The notes beneath the pieces are model-generated. The model had not been told where the DNA came from and did no database searches. It saw only the letters and a list, made by a program, of their open reading frames with translations. From positions 41,386,045 to 41,450,044 of the forward strand of contig CM068592.1 of NCBI GenBank assembly GCA_035048485.1: 64,000 bases of DNA, in the 5' to 3' direction. The position numbers were made by a program, and so were the translations under genes. Positions 35,070-48,561 of this stretch are shown here, one piece after another. Positions within the stretch are counted from its first letter, which is position 1. Every line of letters begins with the position of its first letter. The stretch is from Pteria penguin (lineage: Eukaryota; Mollusca; Bivalvia; Pterioida; Pteriidae).

Positions 35070-35544
35070 CTTGAACTTTCATTTATTCGTTCATTGGAAA
35101 TCGTTTTACATACATAAGAATGCAAAAATTTTTGTAAGAACAAAAAACAAATAAACAAAACAAAACCACAAAAAGCTGCGTTAGGAAATAAAACAAATAA
35201 ATAAATCAGAAATGTATGCACAATTATGATTTGAATGTTTATTACAGCCAATAAAACTAAAAACGAAAATTGCAATATAGTCAGAAGATAAAAGTTAATA
35301 AAGCACTTGTTGGGCGACGGCGGACCTCTCTCCAAATTTCAGCCAGAAAAAAAAACCCCGATCTTGTATTAATCCATTTTCTATCTTTCGCTCCGGTTGT
35401 TTCCAGATTTGTTTACGTATATTTGTTAAGGTATATTGACCACTTTTAAAATCTCACTCCCCTTCCAATGCCATTCCGGGACAGTGGAATTCGAATAACA
35501 ATATATCATAAAGGAGAAATTTCTTGCTTGAGCATTTAAGACCG
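35070..35544. other. Unique sequence, no supported gene
   Basis: A 136-codon minus-strand frame (34925-35335) overlaps the element above. It reads as hydrophobic low-complexity translation of A/T-rich sequence, so I do not call it. Confidence 0.5.
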
Positions 35545-35960
35545 TCATGTCTGGTACGGCTAGCCAAACAGAAGGCATGTACAACTCTCGGGCACCTGCA
35601 ACAACTATAGCTGGTACGGCTAGCCAAACAGAAGGCATGTACAACTGTCGGACACCTGCACCAACTATGGCTGGTACGGCTAGCCAAACAGAAGGCATGT
35701 ACAACTCTCGGGCACCTGCACCGACTATGGCTGGTACGGCTGGCCAAACAGAAGGCATGTACAACTCTTGGGTACCTGCACCCACTATGGCGGGTACGGC
35801 TAGCCAAACAGAAGACATGTACAACTCTTGGGCACCTGCACCGGCTATGGCTGGTACGGCTAGCCAAACAGAAGGCATGTGCAATTCTCGAGCACCTGCA
35901 CCAACTATGGCTGATACGGCTAGCCAAACAGAAGGCATGTACAATTCTCGAGCACCTGTT
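35545..35960. repeat. 60-bp tandem repeat, 7 copies
   Basis: Units start at 35551, 35611, 35671, 35731, 35791, 35851 and 35911, exactly 60 bp apart with no indel. The unit runs 'ctggtacggctagccaaaca', 'gaaggcatgtacaactctcg', 'ggcacctgcaccaactatgg'. Three frames are open across it, one plus and two minus. The plus frame (35547-35972) is 141 codons of a 20-residue repeat. Lack of indels is compatible with coding, but open frames on both strands and absence of a recognisable protein argue against it. Confidence 0.95.
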
Positions 35961-38810
35961 ATGATCGTATAATCTCGAATATTCACGGATCTAGTTGAAT
36001 ATCTGTTTTTTGTTTTTTTTTTTTTTTTTTGGGGGGGGGTGATTAACGTTTACTTGGATAATGTCTCGTAAGACACAGTTGAAATAGAGTTATCTTTCTT
36101 CCATCAGTGTTTGAGGTGAATGGCATATTGTGGTAAAGAGTTTGTACATAGAGATATCGACCGATTCTCAACAGGTGTTGCCATTTGTTTTACCTCCGTT
36201 TTGAATTCTCATAATTGTACTGTATTTTAAATTTTCATATTTAAAGAAATAGAAATGTTTGAGGAGTCAGACTGATCTCGTAAAGTACTCGCGTCATCGT
36301 AAATGACTTTGAAGCAGTTAACAGATTGTCGCGAACAAAAAGAAGCTGTGATCATCTTCTGTACTTGTTAATGTTATGAAATTTAAAAACTTAAAGGCAA
36401 AAAGGGGTAATTATAGTGATCATGGTGCCTAAATCCCCCCCCCCCTCTCCTTAAATTCCCTATCATAGAAAGTTCAGTTCAATATATCAGTTTTTGTTGA
36501 TTGTAGTAAAATGTCCGGATGTTATCATAACATCATTTGATAGATTCGGAATAAAAAGGGGCAGCATTTATTATCATAACATGACATCAGATTTCTTTTA
36601 CCACTCCCATTTCCTACAATGACATCAGATTTCTTTGACCCCTCCCATTTTTGTTTCCAAACCTGACAGAGACGGATCTTAAATGTTTTGAATATATTGA
36701 CGTAAGTCCTAAGTGTATTTAAACCATTTTCTGTGTCAACAGACTTTGCTTTGTCGAATAAGGTAAACTTCATCTATGAATGTAAACGATGCATTAGGCA
36801 GATGAGGGGTATTCTTACTAGAGTTAAATGAAAAACAAATAATTGTAATTATTTAATTTTTCCCTTAAAAGGGGTGTTTGTTTGATTGTTGGGGGGGAGG
36901 GGTGTTTTTTTCTTTTTGTTTTCTGTTTGTTTTTGTTTTTTGGGTGGTATTATTCTCTCTTTTTACGGGTGGTTTTTTTTTTTGGGGGGGGGGGGTGTTT
37001 TTTGTTTTGTTTTTGTTTTTGTTTTTTTCTATTTTCATGTTGTATTGAAAACATAATAGAAATACGATGTCGTTTAAACGCTATTAACCGATTTTAAGTA
37101 CTGCGGGTCGAAAGTAGGTATGGAGAATGCGACCTCGCACTGTTGGTATAACCAGCGAAAAAATGAGATCACTCAAGCGTACTGCTATAACACACGTGGC
37201 TTGTGGTAAAGTGTACGGGACAGGCCACGAGCGCTTTAACGCGGAAGGGGGACTATTGTACAACCGGTATCGCTGTGGCACTGCGTAATGTCCAACGAAA
37301 AGAAAGTGCATTGAGAAAGATCAGCGTGAAATGCTGGTAAAAGTCATATGTAACGTTTAAGCTCTTTTACTTGAAAACATGAGCTGTGATATCTTAAACC
37401 CGATTAAATAAAATTGGGAGTAAAATTTGCATCGATCAGCTGATACTGCGCTGGGGAGTACACATGATCGACACGGTGAGGAGTTAAGCTGGTTTGGAGA
37501 GGATTGTATTATCATGATTCCTGTCGATGGACGTTGTGACAGTTTGACTTGAATGGCGTTTATTTGTGTCACATATATTTTCACCTGAATGGGAATTACG
37601 TGACGAAGGTATGCGCATTTTATATTTATGAAGCTTATTCGGAATGCATTAACAGCATTAGGTCAGAACGTGTTTCTTGTCATATATATTCCACGAGGTT
37701 TTGTTCATTTATTTATTTTAGATTAAGTGGTTGCCTTTGCATATTTATTGTTTATTATGTAATACTGGTACGTATTGCTTGTGCGTTGCAAATGCGTTTC
37801 GTGTAAGAAGAATATAATGTATAAAAATGTCATTTAGGGGCGGATCCAGTGGGTGGCAATGGAACTTGATCCTCCATAAAAGTCAAAAACCGTGTATTAT
37901 AAGAATATCATAAATTATTTTGTAAAAAATTAAATGAAGAAAATTCGTAAAGAAATTCCGTCATCACCCGATACCGTTTTTGTATTCCTTTTATCTATCG
38001 CAATCAAAATTCGGCATTTTAATGGTATTATGTAACTTGCATGATGTTTACCGATACAGAAAATGAAACTATAGAACGTATAACCCGAGTCTCCGTATAA
38101 AGCTTGAATGCCATACTTTATGATATATACATGGTCTATATTCATACATTACTTTTCAAGGTATCGAGTATCGCTGTATATCGTCACATGTATTTAGAGC
38201 ATTTAACATTGCGCCATCGACTGTTCAGTAAATACTAATCAGAGAAGAAAATAGTCAATGTTGTTGTGTAACCTTCTTATGTGGCATTGTTCTCCAATGG
38301 ATCAATTGCTTGGTCCGGAATAAAGAGGGCCTTAGTTCGATGCTAGTGTGTGACCCCACATTTCCACAACGTTATATCACTTTGGACGACATTGGTATCA
38401 CTTGTGTTACTTATATTACCAAATATGTGGAAATGGTCATGTAGCGACAATTCCGTGTTTCCAAAAATGTTAGGTGTCGAAATAAATGCATAGATATTAA
38501 AGAGTGTACAGCGCTCTCTCTCTCTCTCTCTCTCTCTCAAACGACGAATATATTTATATATGTACATAAATCCGACATAGCCAAGGTCTCATCATGTTTC
38601 GAACCGAGAACCTTTTAAGTTTAATTAGAATTCGATAATTTGGTCTTTAGCGTAAAAGATACACATGTGAAGGCGAATAAATAGCATTTCATATCCTCTA
38701 TGTTTGATATACTCTATGTTCACAATCTGCGAATAAATAATATGCCTTTAAAAGGTGCGGAGAAACTAGAGTTAAACTAGTGTTGAATACGTCCTTAAGA
38801 AGTAGTCAGC
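35961..38810. other. 2.8 kb mostly unique sequence with small repeats
   Basis: Holds T-then-G runs at about 36007-36040, 36885-37030 and 36972-36995; a roughly 41-bp duplication 'gacatcagatttcttt' at about 36582 and 36622; 'aggggcggatccagtgggtg' at 37836-37855, an end of the inverted-repeat element family; and a (CT)n run at 38514-38538. Open frames here (71-85 codons) show no domains. No gene called. Confidence 0.5.
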
Positions 38811-40190
38811 TTGGCACTAGTCTATACTCCTAGTGACTCTACATTATATCATTGGCACTACTCTATACTCTTGGTGACTCTACATTATGTCATTGGCGCT
38901 ACTCTACACTCCTATTGACTCTACATTATATCATTGGCGCTACTCTATACTCCAAGTGACTCTACATTATACCATTGGCACTACTCTATCCTCCTGTTGA
39001 CACTACATTGTATCAATGGCGCTACTCTATACTCCTAGTGACTCTACATTATATCAATGGCGCTACTCTATACTCCTATTGACTACATTATATCAATGGC
39101 GCTACTCTATACTCCTAGTGACTCTACATTATATCAATGGCGCTACTCTATACTCCTAATGACTCTACATTATATCAATGGCGCTACTCTATACTCCTAG
39201 TGACTCTACATTATATCATTAGCGCTACTCTATACTCCTATTGACTACATTATATCATTGGCGCTACTCTATACTCCTATTGAGTCTACATTATATCATT
39301 GGCGCTACTCTATACTCCTATTGACTACATTATATCACTGGCGCTACTCTATACTCATATTGACTCTACATTGTATCATTGGCGCTACTCTACACTCCTA
39401 GTGACTCTGCATTATATCATTGGCGCTACTCTATACTCCTATTGAGTCTACATTATATCATTGGCGCTACTCTATACTCCTATTGACTCTACATTATATC
39501 AATGGCGCTACTCTATACTCCTAGTGACTCTACATTATATCATTGGCGCTACTCTATACTCCTATTGACTACATTATATCACTGGCGCTACTCTATACTC
39601 CTATTGACTCTACATTATATCAATGGCGCTACTCTATACTCCTATTGAGTCTACATTATATCAATGGCGCTACTCTATACTCCTATTGAGTCTACATTAT
39701 ATCAATGGCGCTACTCTATACTCCTATTGACTCTACATTATATCATTAGCGCTACTCTATACTCCTATTGACTACATTATATCACTGGCGCTACTCTATA
39801 CTCCTATTGAGTCTACATTATATCATTGGCGCTACTCTATACTCATATTGACTACATTATATCATTGGCGCTACTCTATACTCCTAGTGACTCTACATTA
39901 TATCATTGGCGCTACTCTATACACCTAGTGACTCTACATTGTATCATTGGCGCTACTCTATACACCTAGTGACTCTACATTGTATCATTGGCGCTACTCT
40001 ATACTCCTAGTGACTCTACATTATATCATTTGCGCAACTTTATACTCCGAGTGACTCTACTTTATATCAATGGCGCTACTCTACACTCATAGTGACTCTG
40101 CATTATATCATTGGCGCTACTCTATACTCTTAGTGAATCTACATTATATCATTAGCGCTACTTTATACTCATATTAATTCTATACTCGGC
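38811..40190. repeat. 41-bp minisatellite, about 33 copies
   Basis: The unit runs 'ttggcgctactctatactcc', 'tagtgactctacattatatc', 'a', with a common 38-bp form lacking 'tct' after 'gac'. Changes are scattered, and copies with 'attagcgctac' recur near 39218 and 39745. Neither strand has long open frames. Confidence 0.95.
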
Positions 40191-40559
40191 GGTGACATAG
40201 AGAACATAAGCGCAGTGTCGTGGCGAAGTTCGAAATCCAGGTATGATTGGGTCAGATGGGTACTGCGAACTGCAAGTACAATTACCTAGGATCCGTCATG
40301 TTTTGACTTTTGAATTTACTTAGGGGATCTTGGTAAATACAAAATTTAGATCATGATAATTGTTATGTGTTAATTTTGTATTGAACCCTGTAGAAATTTC
40401 AAAATTTAAAACTTGACAGTACTACCGAACTCTGTATACATTTTATTTATACACTTGCGGCTCCTGTAAAAGAAGGCTCGTTGAATTCTTCTGGAAACAA
40501 TGGTCGCCAAAATGTGGGCGAAATAGTGGCGGTGTGGTGCTAAACATTACGTCATTATG
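40191..40559. other. Short unique spacer between two arrays
   Basis: Contains 'gaagttcgaaatccagg' near 40227, weakly like a tRNA B box, without an A box. No gene. Confidence 0.5.
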
Positions 40560-41415
40560 GGCACCACTGAAATGCCCATTACATAGCAGTCATGGCCCCA
40601 CTGGAATGCCCATCACATAGCAAACATGACCCCACTGGAATGCCATTACATAGAAATCATGGCCCCACTGGAATTCCCATTACATAGCAAACATGGCCCC
40701 ACTGGAATGCCCATTACATGGCAATCATGGCCCCACTAGAATGCCCATTACATGGCAGTCATGGCCCCGCTGGAATGCCCATCACATAGCAAACATGACC
40801 CCACTGGAATGCCCATTATATAGCAATCATGGCCCCACTGGAATGTCCATTACATAGCAAACATGGCCCCACTGGAATGCCATTCCATAGCAAACATGGC
40901 CCCACTGGAATGCCCATTACATGGCAGTCATGGCCCCACTAGAATGCCATTACATAGCAAACATGGCCCCACTGAAATGCCCATTACATGGCAGTCATGG
41001 CCCCACTGGAATGCCCATCACATAGCAAACATGACCCCACTGGAGTGCCCATTATATAGCAATCATGGCCCCACTAGAATGCCCATCACATAGCAAACAT
41101 GACCCCACTGGAATGCCATTACATAGCAAACATGGCCCCACTGGAATGCCCATTACATGGCAGTCATGGCCCCACTGGAATGCCCATCACATAGCAAACA
41201 TGACCCCACTGGAATGCCCATTATATAGCAATCATGGCCCCACTGGAATGTCCATTACATAGCAATCATGGCCCCACTGGAATGCCCATTACATGGCAAT
41301 CATGGCCCCACTGGAATGCCCATCACATAGCAAACATGGCCCCACTGGAATGCCATTACATAGCAATCATGGCCCACTGGAATGTCCATTACATAGCAGA
41401 CATGGCCCCACTGGA
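40560..41415. repeat. 34-bp minisatellite, about 25 copies
   Basis: The unit joins 'catggccccactggaatgcc' to 'cattacatagcaaa'. Variants 'catgaccccac' and 'catcacatag' form blocks that recur (for example 'acatggcagtcatgg' near 40750, 40986 and 41155). Overlapping short plus-strand frames are artefacts. It is unrelated in sequence to the 34-bp array at 27.7 kb. Confidence 0.95.
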
Positions 41416-42875
41416 CATATCAAACAGGCTAAAAGGTTAAATCTACTGCATAGCAATGATAGGGCAAACTTTAAACTGATTAATACTATTTAAGGTAACC
41501 GAGTTTTACTTATATTGTTAAGTACTTACAATAAGGTTGAAAAAAATGGTGAAGGGCACCATGTACTTTTGTATTGACGAAATGTTTACTTTTAACCCAC
41601 ATAAATGTTCTATACGACATGACGAAAACCACAGAAAACTATAAATGACGAATATAAACGGATTTGTTTTCTCGGTTTGATTCCGGATTTATTTCTAAAA
41701 TTTCTTGCTTCGTTTATTTTTATAGCCCGTTAAATGGAATGACGAATAAAGATCTTGTTAATACGTATGACGACTACTTTTATTGAATTTCAAGTGAAAA
41801 GGAGAAAATTGTTTGTAAATAGCCACTGGGAACATAGTCCCAATTCAGTCGCTTCAATTAGCGTTTTGGTGTTATTTGACCCAGACATAAACCACCGTGG
41901 AGATAGCACATTAATATGCACTCTACATTTTCATTTTGATGCCATCATGTTTGTGTTATTACGGACTTCCTGTATTGCAAAAGAGAAGTTTCAATCAAAA
42001 TAAACGTTATGTATACTAAGGTAATAGTTGGTGCTGTGTGACACAGCAGCATGATGAAATCCCTGCATCTCAGATTAGAGACAAGGAGACCCAAAGATGT
42101 AAGCCTCTCCTGTTTGGTTTGTCATATCCGCCATGAATAAAATCATACAGATAATTTTGGTCTGTATAAGTTTGTTTCTGTTGTTTGAGTATTCTGTTGT
42201 TTGAGTAGGTTTGTGATTTGTATACCTTTGTTTCTGTTGAGTAGTTGTAGTTTGTAGGTATGTGTAAGTGTATTTCTGCTGTGTATGTAGTCCTCAGATT
42301 CCATCAGTTGAGACCGGTATTTCTGCTTGGGGTGATGATGAATGTGGAACATTTGCATATACTTGTATTAATTCATAACGAAATCTAGTAGGACTTATTT
42401 ATTGACAATTCCATCCAGATACAGCAGAGCCACTGGGGCGGGAGAGGGGCGAGATGGGCTTTTAGCAGTGGATATTAGTCAAATGACCCCTTTTACTTTA
42501 GTACGTGACTGAGTAGTCAAGCAGAGTCCATGACCTACTACCCTTGCACTACTCCGGAAGATGACTATGTGTATTGAAGCACTGTTATACGCAGATAATT
42601 GAAGAAGTACTAGTAGGAGGCAATATCTACCAGGAAATTAACGATGAATTATAAAAATGCGAGCTCCTTCATCTGATGACATGAAATTAGCCACAACCCT
42701 AACATTTACTACTACGGGATGACTCTTGTTTTATAATGTCACTACTTACAGCTGTATGATGGTGGCGCCCTCTACTAATGATATCATTCAAGGTTGTACA
42801 TTAACAGCACCTGCTGGTGTTCTGTTGTTCCAGCTTACAACCTAAGGCTACATAGTGCCGACACAACCTTATGTT
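41416..42875. other. Unique sequence, no supported gene
   Basis: A T/G-rich degenerate repeat of 'tgtttctgttg' type covers about 42165-42290. Open frames of 71-82 codons (41755-42003, 42143-42358) have no recognisable features. Confidence 0.5.
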
Positions 42876-43386
42876 CTATAATGTCAAGTTGTCATCAAAG
42901 GCCATACGTTCGCGGTAGTCACTGTCATACATTATGTCTAATTGTCTGAAAAGGCCATACGATCGCGAAAGTCAGTATGTTAGATAATGTCAAGTTGTCA
43001 TCAAAGACCATGCGATTGCGGCGGCCATTATGTTATATAATGTCAAAGTGTCATGGGATCGTTGTAGCCACTATGTTATATTTTGTAATGTTGTCATCAA
43101 AGATGCATGCTATCGCAGCAGCAACTACTTTTATATAATGACAATTTGTCATCAAATGCTTTGCGATCTCGTCAGCAACTATGATATGTTATGTCAATTT
43201 GTCATCAAATGCTATGCGATCGCGGCAACCACTATGTCATACAATGTCAAATTGTCATCAAGTACCATGCGATCGCGGAAGCCTCTATTTATATTATGTC
43301 AACTGTCATAAAAGACCATGGGATCGCGGCAGCCACGATGTTATATTATGTCAAATTGTTATTAAAGGCCATGCGATGATGGCACC
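42876..43386. repeat. About 53-bp degenerate repeat with GCGATCGC
   Basis: About nine diverged copies (roughly 50-58 bp) of 'aatgtcaaattgtcatcaaa', 'ggccatgcgatcgcggcagc', 'cactatgttatat'. Better copies carry the palindrome GCGATCGC (43216, 43269). Strong divergence marks this as one of the older arrays in the window. Confidence 0.88.
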
Positions 43387-44166
43387 CCCAAATGTCAAGG
43401 TCATACTATGGTTTTATCGAATGAAGTTGTATTAAAAGGTCATGCCGTATCGAGTAATATTTGTAAATGCCATATCAACATAGAAATACAATGGTGACGC
43501 CGACATGTATATCATAAAGCAAGTTTTATTACACCCAGACAGTCCACGTACACTCTATGTACTAGTATAACGCCAGTCAATCATCACAGTCTGTACGATG
43601 GCGGCACCGTGTAATGTGCTGTAACAATAAGTTTTCAACACTATGACAGCCCAGCCTTTTAGAAGTTTTTAAAATATCTGTCCATTTTATTGAAATTGAT
43701 AAAACGCTGCATATCATTTCATTTAAAATTCAGAATATTAATTGGCAAAGATGGTAGATACCTGGTCTGGTTTGTCTTTGTCTGTGTCCTATATATGTAA
43801 AGAAGGTATGTACAGAGGGAAGGCTAGCGCGACTGCGAAAGTGACATTCATAGGCCTACGTAGATCTAAAATACTTTCAAATGTATTTAAATGTCAGCTT
43901 TCATGAATGGTTTCTTCAATCACAAATCTCTTTATTAATGTCACAACGACTGTAAGACACAATGTGATTGGTTGATGGATGGGGCGATCTGATTGGTTGA
44001 TTGACATTGCGATCCGTAACGACCTACGATGATTGATGTTTTATTAGGGGTATAAGATATGGATACAGCTATCTTGTGATATTATATGTGTGTAGATTGC
44101 TGGACGTGTAGTAGATTGTAAACAGAAAAGTGGTGTAAGTCATCTTGCACGTGTGTGATATCGTTT
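43387..44166. other. Unique sequence, no gene
   Basis: A short duplication 'gattggttgat' with inverted CCAAT motifs lies near 43967 and 43991. Nothing else recognised. Confidence 0.5.
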
Positions 44167-44446
44167 TTAATTGATTGATTGATTGATTTTTGTTTTACGT
44201 CACACCACGAATATTTCACGTATATGGTTACGGCATCTGCCTGATGCGGGGCATACAAATTTTGACCATTGCAACGGACCCACCCGAAGCAGTGAGGGAT
44301 TTTTAACGTGCCATGCATACCACGACACGGGGCCTCGGTTTTTACTGTCTCATCCGAAAGACATGACACCGACATGACCAGAGCGGGACTCAAACCCCGG
44401 CATCCCGATCAGGAGTCAGACGCGATACCACTAGGCCACGCCGGCT
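44167..44446 (-). mobile_element. tRNA-derived SINE with (gatt)n end
   Basis: Read on the minus strand the element starts with a tRNA-like head: A box from 'tggcctagtgg' (44428-44438) and B box from 'gggtttgagtccc' (44385-44397). A central domain follows with 'tcggatgagacagtaaaaac' and 'cacgttaaaaatccctcact', and the element ends in a (caat)n tail seen on the plus strand as 'attgattgattgattg' at 44170-44187. Head, conserved centre and simple-repeat tail are the structure of widespread metazoan SINEs. Which named superfamily it belongs to would need a database match. Confidence 0.88.
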
Positions 44447-45889
44447 TGTTTGGTATCGTAAGTCGAACGTCAGACGTCTTTGTCCATTTCGCGAAGTACG
44501 CTTTTTAACAGTTTGAAGCCGGGACCATATGATTTGCATGGCCTACGCTAACACAAAAGGCGTCATGAAAACACGAAAGGTGGTAATGAATAAATTTTTG
44601 CATGAGAAAGACTTGCTTTAACTTGTCGAAATAATAATACATACGCCCCCACCCCACCCCAACCTGACAAAATTTATCAAATGGATAACCAGATCCGGCA
44701 GCCTTTTACTTTATGTGAAGCCTAGAAAATCCCTCCCTTTAATGCTCATAACATTATTAAGATGTCTTCTCTGTGATTAAGTCACTGGTGGATGTATAGA
44801 AGTTCAGTACCAACTATATTTTATGCTAGGAATCTCTACATGATCAAGCTTGTTTGTGACACAGATGCTGACTTGGCGTCACTGGCTACCGACGTAAAAT
44901 CCCTATGACGTAGTTACAGATTAGTGTCGAACCAATCATTTATGTCATGGTCAGCGGAACTCTTTGTTTGAAGCCTGCTTAGAGCATGGCTGGCTGGTTG
45001 ATTGGTGTTTTACTTTCAACAATTTTTCACTTATTTAGCGACATGGAAGCAGGAGGTAAGCAACGTCTTAAACATAGTGGTGACCCCAGGTCAGAACTTG
45101 AATCTCACGCGGTTTGATCATTACATTAAACATGTAGCTGAAAGTTATCAAACAGTTACATTGTTGGTTTTCGCAATCGGCCTTGGCCGATTGTATATTA
45201 AGATAGCAAATTCGCTTTGAGAGCGCATATGCAAACTCCGTTAGCGTGGCATGCTGTGTAATAATCTAGTACTAAGAAAAAATATTAGCCCATGATTCTG
45301 TTGTAAATATTGAGATTTCTAGAAATAAATCTTATAAAATGTTCACAATAAAAAAAAATGTTTTGCTCACTACAAAAACTAACTTATTTCCGAAAGTTAA
45401 CGATAACACCCGAGAAACTTTCCTAAAAAGGAAAAAAAAAAGGCGCAACTACTTTCCTAATAAAGAAAAAGTGAGGCGTGGCGTTAGAAAATGTAGCGGG
45501 AAAATTCACAACTGCGCAAGAAAAGATGTTTTTAAAAACATGTAATTCCTATTTACATAAAACCATTTGGTTTTGTGACCAACAGCTTGAAGATTTAATG
45601 CTATTCCGATTGCAACCTAAGCTTTTTAAAAAGCTACGCTTGTTCTCATACCACAATATTTCTTTCTTCCGCTCTCCTTTCGCTAGCCTACTTCCGCTTT
45701 CCTGTCACTACGACATTTACTCTTCTATGCGGTAATCATTGTCGAGATAATTATTAGCAGAGAGACATAATATGTATTTGTTTCTAACATTATATGAACG
45801 TAAACAAGTATTTATGGCTGCAGTCCGTAACATCAACTGTCGGGAGAAAACCATATCGTATAAGGTCTAATGTGATTCTAATTGACACG
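44447..45889. other. Unique sequence, no supported gene
   Basis: Overlapping frames at 45339-45545 and 45478-45735 contain no recognisable domain. No RNA gene seen. Confidence 0.5.
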
Positions 45890-46560
45890 TGTTACGACTC
45901 TTTTGATTGACACGTATTACGACTTTTTATGAGTATGATGGTCAATTGTATCGATTTTTTTTTATCATCGTAGACACATGTGTCGACTTTCATTGTCCTT
46001 ATTGTTACATGTAACGACATTAATGATTGCGTTTTAGTGAATCTTATTGACAAGTATGTCGACTTTTATGATTTTAATGATATGTGTATCGATTGTTGTG
46101 AATCAGATTGATATGTGTATCACCTCTTGTAAATCTGATTGACATGTGTATCGACTGTTGTCAAATCCGATTGACATGTTTGTCGACTTTTGTGAATCTG
46201 ATTGACATGTGTAGTGACTTTTTTTAATCTGATTGACATGTGCGTCGACTTTTGTGAATCTGATTGATATGTGTATCGACTATTGTGAATCGGATTGACG
46301 TGTGTATCGACTATTGTGAATCGGATTGACGTGTGTATCGACTATTGTGAATCAGATTGATATGTGTATCACCTCTTGTAAATCTGATTGACATGTGTAT
46401 CGACTGTTGTCAAATCCGATTGACATGTTTGTCGACTTTTGTGAATCTGATTGACATGTGTAGTGACTTTTTTTAATCTGATGGACATGTGCATCGACTT
46501 CTGTGAATGGGATTGACTTGTGTATCGACTATTGTGAATCGGATTGACTTGCATTTGCTT
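45890..46560. repeat. 31-bp minisatellite with a 249-bp block duplication
   Basis: The unit joins 'gattgacatgtgtatcgact' to 'tttgtgaatct', about 21 copies and degenerate at the 5' end. The variant 'atcacctcttgtaaatctga' occurs in blocks starting near 46101 and 46350, 249 bp apart. The blocks match over about 135 bp, so eight units were duplicated together. Confidence 0.93.
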
Positions 46561-47016
46561 TTATGACTCATTAACAAGTGTATCAAATGTTATGGTTAAC
46601 TAAATTTTAAGCAATCTTACATAAAATGCACTGACTCAATATGGAAAATATGTAATCGTGTGTATGAGAGTATTGAATATTATCAATGGGTTATTGTTTT
46701 AGTTAATGATTAATCATAGTTATTATTATGTTTTTATATTTTGACATTTTAAGTGTGTTGTTTAAAGTGAGGTCTTACACATGATGTTTAACTTTTGTTG
46801 CTATTGACGGCTTGTACAAGAGTTATTGTCCTTTGATGAAAATCAGTATTCTCGATGTTTCTCCGTTATTGTTTAGTGTAGTATCTCGTCCTAAAACCAG
46901 AACATATTTTATGGTGCTGTATGTTTGCCCAGTACGTCAGTCTGTCCATGCAGACGCAATTTTATCTATGATGTAACGCCATTTGAAGAACAGCAGTAGT
47001 TCAAATTTTAAAAGTG
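46561..47016. other. Unique AT-rich spacer, no gene
   Basis: Nothing recognised. Confidence 0.5.
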
Positions 47017-47395
47017 AATAAGCCTGTCATAAAGTAGGACGTATTGTGTTTTGAGGCTAGTGAATTAGCATGTCATAAAGTAGGAAGCACTGTGTTTTGG
47101 TGTTAGTGAATTAGCCTGTCATAAAATAGGACGTACTGTGTTTTGGTGTTAGTTAATTAGCCTGTCATAAAATAGGACGTACTGAGTTTTGGTGTTAGTG
47201 AATTAGCCTGTCATATAGTAGGACGTACTGTGTTTTGGTGTTAGTAAATTAGCCTGTCATAAGATAGGATGTACTGTGTTTTGGTGTTAGTGAATTAGCC
47301 TGTCATAAAATAGGATGCACTGTGCTTTGGTGTTAGTGAATTAGCCTGTCATAAAATAGGATGCACTGTGTTTTGGTGTTAGTGAATTAGCATGT
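47017..47395. repeat. 46-bp tandem repeat, about 8 copies
   Basis: The unit runs 'gaattagcctgtcataaaat', 'aggacgtactgtgttttggt', 'gttagt'. Copies are 90% or more alike with substitutions at a few positions (gacgta/gatgca) and no indels after the first, so the array looks young. Confidence 0.95.
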
Positions 47396-48561
47396 CTTGG
47401 TAATGTTTGTTTGTTAATTGATACATGCCACCACTTGACAATCCGTATGAGGCCATTGCCTACCTGGTTTGGTTATGCTTTTCAAAATGAAAGGTATAGT
47501 AGTATTCTGTTCCGCCTATAAAATGGGGTGGACAGCGCGGTAAACAGTAAGTGCTATTTTCCATTTGTATACTTGTTAATCCTGAAACGCCGGAAGTATA
47601 ATGCATCGTAAACGTCACTCACGTGACCAATAAGGGACTTAATATACCAGTAGCTGCTACACCGTTAGTCACGTGACATGCACAGATAAAAATCCTATAC
47701 AGATTAAAGATTAATTCGATAATCGAAAAAAAAAGCTTGATAGATATATAACGAAAACAAAAACAGAGAATGAAGGAAGAGTGTAATCTATTTGACCTGC
47801 TCCCTGGAGGATCATTAACGAACGCCCACTTGTGTTAAAGATGAAATTTCGTAAATCACGCTTAATGTGAATAAATTACCTTCCTACTAAAATTACAAAA
47901 TTGCGACCCACTTCTGTCAACGATGGTGTTGCTATAGTAACCATTTGAAACAACAATTGATTGATAGCACCATTATCTTAAACAAGCTCTCTGGGGGGTT
48001 TTACGCGTTGTTACGAAGGTTTGCTGATGTCATTTTCCTCCTTTAAGGTGTTAGATTTTATAACTATTACATTAAAAATGTGCTGCCTTGAATTATAAAA
48101 GTCATTTACATCAGAGAGTGCACAAAGGTAGGACATATATGGTAGCAAGTGCCTTTGACTAGATACTGATTTTGTGTCTTATTCTCTATAGAAAGAAGTG
48201 GAGTGAAAGATTCTATTCTGTAACCATGGTTTACGGTAGTCATAAAAAAGGTTTACTATGTGTTGTGCTGCTCAGCAAGAATGGTTTAACAGTTGGTTTA
48301 TTTTGGTTCCATGTTCGGTTCTGTTTTCTTTTGTTTTAATTTAAATTTTCTGATCTTGACGTTTTATATTGGTTTGGCGCAATTGTTGTGTTTTGCATTA
48401 CTCCTAGGTCATATTGGTTTTATGGGTTTTGTAGATTGATTTTATGGCTTTTTGTTTAAATCAATGGTTTAGAGTGGTATAACCTTTTGTGTACTTTCCT
48501 TTGCGTTGGTCATGTGGCGCTTTCTGTAATATCTTACACTGACGACTTGTAATATCGAAAT
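47396..48561. other. Unique sequence, no gene
   Basis: Two CACGTG E-boxes occur near 47623 and 47671. AT-rich otherwise, with no open frame of note. Confidence 0.5.
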
